Assembly (NCBI GenBank): GCA_964554585.1
Contig: CAZKPD010000110.1
Coordinates: 1-8,208, forward strand
Source: Perlabentimonas sp964554585
Lineage (GTDB): Bacteria; Bacteroidota; Bacteroidia; Bacteroidales; Tenuifilaceae
DNA: 8,208 bases
Direction: 5' to 3'
Positions 5,649-8,208 of the stretch are shown here, in pieces. A program made the position numbers and the translations under genes. Positions within the stretch are counted from its first letter, which is position 1. Every line of letters begins with the position of its first letter. The notes under the pieces are model-generated. The model searched no databases and was not told the DNA's origin. It saw nothing but the letters and a program-made list of their open reading frames with translations.

Positions 5649-8208
5649 ATGTTCAGAAAACTCTCATTGAGATCCCTTTTTATTGTCCCCCTTTTGTCAA
5701 CTTTTTTACTTCCTAATCCGGTTGTGGATCGGATTGCGCTTGAGGATTTGGCTCAGCAAGAGGCTAAGGGGTGGGTCGACTCCGTAATGTCCTCGCTTAC
5801 ACTGCGCGATAAGATTGCACAGCTGTTTATGGTGGCAGCCTACTCCAATGGCAATGAGGCGCACATTGATGAAATTACCAAGCTGGTGAAAGAGGAGGGC
5901 ATTGGGGGATTATGCTTCTTTCAGGGTGGCCCCGTAAGGCAGGCAAATCACACCAACTACTACCAAAGCTTGGCTAATGTTCCACTGCTAATCTCCATGG
6001 ATGCCGAGTGGGGATTGGGCATGCGGCTGGATAGCACTTTTTCATATCCCCGCCAAATGTTGCTGGGCGCCATTGACGATAACCGCTTGATCTACCATAT
6101 GGGTTCCGATATAGCTCGTCAGCTAAGGCGATTGGGTGTGCATATGAGCTTTTCGCCCGTGGTGGATGTGAACAATAATCCGCAAAATCCGGTGATTAAT
6201 GCACGTGCCTTTGGGGAGGATAAAGAATGGGTTACCCAAAAGGGATTGGCCTATATGCTAGGATTACAGGACAACGGAGTGTTGGCTTGCGCCAAGCATT
6301 TTCCGGGCCATGGCGATACCGATACCGATTCGCACTACAGCCTTCCATTGCTAAACCATTCTCGTCAACGCATAGACACCCTTGAGCTATACCCATTCCG
6401 AAGATTAATACAGAATGGTGTGGCAGGGGTAATGGTTTCGCATTTGGAGGTTCCGTCGCTGGAACCCCAAAAGGGAGTTCCCTCTACTTTGTCGGCTGCC
6501 ACGGTTACGCAGCTGCTTAAAGAGGAGTTGAACTTTAACGGTTTGGTTATTACCGATGCGCTCAACATGAAAGGGGTAGCACAAGGGCGCAAGCATGTGG
6601 ATGTGAATATGCAGGCTTTGGAGGCCGGGAATGATATTCTGCTTTTCACCTCATCGGTAGTTGAGTCCATTAAGCATATTGAGCGTATGGTTAAAAAGGG
6701 CAGGTATCCCGTTGAGGAGATTGAGGCCAAATGCAGAAAAGTGATTGAGGCTAAATATAGGGTAGGCTTACATCGGTACACACCCGTGAGGATTGAAGGG
6801 TTGGTTAAGGATTTGAACAGACCGGAATCGGAGTTTTTAGCCAGACAAATGGTAGAGCAGGCTATTACTGTGCTTCGCAATGAGGGTGAGCTGCTCCCGT
6901 TGCGCAACCTCGATACGCTTCGTATTGCCTATGTGGAGATAGGAAAGGGGCAAGGTGCTGATTTTAAAGAGCAGCTGATGCTCTATTCGCAGCTAACCCA
7001 TTTTCCCATTGGGGCTGCTCCCACAGAAAAGGATCTTCAGGATATTCAGCAAGCACTTAGCTACTTTAACCTTGTGATTTTTGGTTATCATAGCCTCATT
7101 ACCAACCCGGCACGAAACTATAATGTTTCGCAAAAAATTGCCCAGCTCATTGAGCGGGTTAGCGCAAACCAGCGCACAGTATTGGCTTTGTTCGGTTCTC
7201 CCTACGCTTTGGGTAATCTTAAAACCTCAGCAAACCAAGTGCTTGTGATAGCATACGAAAACTCTCCCAGGGCTCAAAGCCTTACGGCTCAGCTAATTTT
7301 TGGGGGCGTTTCCGTTTCGGGACGTTTACCGGTTTCCACAGGAGGGTATAGGGTTGGCAGCGGACTGGATGCGGGTGAGAAGATTAGGTTGGACTATTCG
7401 CAACCCGAGAAGTTTGGGTTTAAGTCCAACGATTTTTTAAAGGTTGATTCTGTAGCCCGAAGGGCTATTGATAACTATGCCACGCCCGGAATGCAAGTGC
7501 TGGTAGCAAAAAGCGGAACGGTAATCTACAACAAATCATTCGGCAATCATACCTATGAGGCGGATAAATTTCCGGTTGAACACTCTTCCATTTACGATGT
7601 GGCCTCTATCACAAAGATTGCTGCCACCATGCCGGTGCTCATGGATTTGAACGCACAGGGAAAGCTGAACCTTGAAGCGGAGCTGGGCGAATACCTCCAA
7701 ATTGCTGATACTTCAGCTTATGCGCATTTGCGCATTGACGATATCCTGTTGCACCAGTCGGGACTGTCGGCCTGGATTCCCTTTTATCAGCGAACCATAG
7801 AATCCCTTTGGCCCAACAAGCCTGTTTTTGACGATAAATTTTCCGATTTCTACCCCTATTTTATTTCAACCAAAAAGTATATGGGGTTGTATACCCAACC
7901 CTCACCGCAGTTCTACCAGCCCACTCCGTCTGACGATTTTCCCAATCAGGTGGCTCAGGGGCTCTACTCTGCCCAATGGGTAAGGGATACCATTTTTAGC
8001 TGGATAACCTCAAGTCCACTGAGAGCCAAAGGAGAATATCGCTATAGCGATTTGGGGTTTATTATGCTGCATTGGGCTTTGCCCAATCTGCTAAATGAGC
8101 AACCCTCAGACTATTTGTACAACCACTTTTACAGTAAGCTGGGGATGAACTATACCCTGTACCATCCGCTATCGCGGTTTAGCAGGGAGCAGATTGTACC
8201 CACCGAGA
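5649..8208 (+). CDS. GH3 beta-N-acetylglucosaminidase fused to serine beta-lactamase-family domain, 3' end outside window
   Basis: Partial: 853 codons, open to the right edge. The N-terminus (MFRKLSLRSLFIVPLLSTFL) is a Sec signal without a lipobox Cys, so the product is likely periplasmic. The GH3 N-domain spans about 40-375. It has the NagZ signature KHFPGHGDTDTDSHYSLP, in which D227 and H229 correspond to the Asp-His dyad of NagZ enzymes, and the nucleophile D303 in VITDALNMKGV. The GH3 C-domain covers about 385-565, ending near GRLPVS. The beta-lactamase/transpeptidase-like domain begins near 597: serine in S653-I-T-K656 (SxxK) and Y799-S-D801 (the YxN/YSD position); the third (KTG-like) motif would lie past the edge. 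Family members of this fused kind are usually about 950-1,000 residues. Probable role: release of GlcNAc from GlcNAc-MurNAc fragments, plus cleavage of an amide such as MurNAc-L-Ala, in cell-wall turnover. Base composition looks richer in G+C than the left half (32 of 60 at 6001-6060 against 19 of 60 at 1621-1680). Confidence 0.93.
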   Translation, partial: MFRKLSLRSLFIVPLLSTFLLPNPVVDRIALEDLAQQEAKGWVDSVMSSLTLRDKIAQLFMVAAYSNGNEAHIDEITKLVKEEGIGGLCFFQGGPVRQANHTNYYQSLANVPLLISMDAEWGLGMRLDSTFSYPRQMLLGAIDDNRLIYHMGSDIARQLRRLGVHMSFSPVVDVNNNPQNPVINARAFGEDKEWVTQKGLAYMLGLQDNGVLACAKHFPGHGDTDTDSHYSLPLLNHSRQRIDTLELYPFRRLIQNGVAGVMVSHLEVPSLEPQKGVPSTLSAATVTQLLKEELNFNGLVITDALNMKGVAQGRKHVDVNMQALEAGNDILLFTSSVVESIKHIERMVKKGRYPVEEIEAKCRKVIEAKYRVGLHRYTPVRIEGLVKDLNRPESEFLARQMVEQAITVLRNEGELLPLRNLDTLRIAYVEIGKGQGADFKEQLMLYSQLTHFPIGAAPTEKDLQDIQQALSYFNLVIFGYHSLITNPARNYNVSQKIAQLIERVSANQRTVLALFGSPYALGNLKTSANQVLVIAYENSPRAQSLTAQLIFGGVSVSGRLPVSTGGYRVGSGLDAGEKIRLDYSQPEKFGFKSNDFLKVDSVARRAIDNYATPGMQVLVAKSGTVIYNKSFGNHTYEADKFPVEHSSIYDVASITKIAATMPVLMDLNAQGKLNLEAELGEYLQIADTSAYAHLRIDDILLHQSGLSAWIPFYQRTIESLWPNKPVFDDKFSDFYPYFISTKKYMGLYTQPSPQFYQPTPSDDFPNQVAQGLYSAQWVRDTIFSWITSSPLRAKGEYRYSDLGFIMLHWALPNLLNEQPSDYLYNHFYSKLGMNYTLYHPLSRFSREQIVPTE

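Noticed and set aside
6365..6907. Minus-strand frame of 180 codons, with a shorter one inside it
   Set aside because: It lies opposite the GH3 catalytic domain, including the nucleophile motif; Ser/Thr/Cys-rich composition is typical of an antisense shadow.

Overview
The window looks like chromosomal DNA of a member of the Bacteroidota, probably from the Flavobacteriia, Cytophagia or Marinilabiliales side. The evidence is a transmembrane TPR regulator with a LuxR-type helix-turn-helix (HTH), a neighbouring pair of CCC-motif and DUF2752 membrane proteins, a DUF5684 gene, a secreted protein with Trp-rich repeats, a periplasmic GH3/beta-lactamase fusion, and promoter boxes of the TAnnTTTG type. 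I see no mobile element, CRISPR array, rRNA or tRNA.

Layout: everything from 1 to 5456 is on the minus strand. Reading in the direction of transcription (right to left), it holds a pirin-family dioxygenase (5456-4578), then a self-contained unit of promoter, leader, DUF5684 gene and intrinsic terminator (4553-4006). Next come a two-gene unit of small membrane proteins, CCC-motif type then DUF2752 (3820-3200), a TPR/LuxR transmembrane regulator (2930-1200), a short acidic protein (1018-827), and a secreted protein with Trp-rich repeats that runs off the left edge (775-1). The only plus-strand gene starts at 5649, diverges from pirin, and runs off the right edge. It is a NagZ-like GH3 beta-N-acetylglucosaminidase fused to a serine beta-lactamase-family domain.

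How the genes may work together: the GH3/beta-lactamase protein probably acts on peptidoglycan fragments in the periplasm, combining on one chain the two activities that NagZ and AmiE supply separately in Bacillus subtilis. The TPR regulator can be read as a sensor with its TPR domain in the periplasm and its HTH in the cytoplasm. Its targets cannot be deduced, but the small protein and the secreted repeat protein lie directly downstream on the same strand. The CCC/DUF2752/DUF5684 genes form a cluster of small membrane proteins of unknown role.

The most notable observation is in the DUF5684 gene. Codon 29, where a conserved Trp is expected (GKPG-W-AAIIPIYN), is TAG, and the frame is otherwise intact on both sides. 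Promoter, leader and terminator also look intact, so this is a recent nonsense mutation, a sequencing error, or a readthrough case. No clearly new defence or mobile system is visible here. The remaining points of interest are the domain fusion, the TTG start of the regulator overlapped by a small upstream ORF, and short repeats in the intergenic regions.
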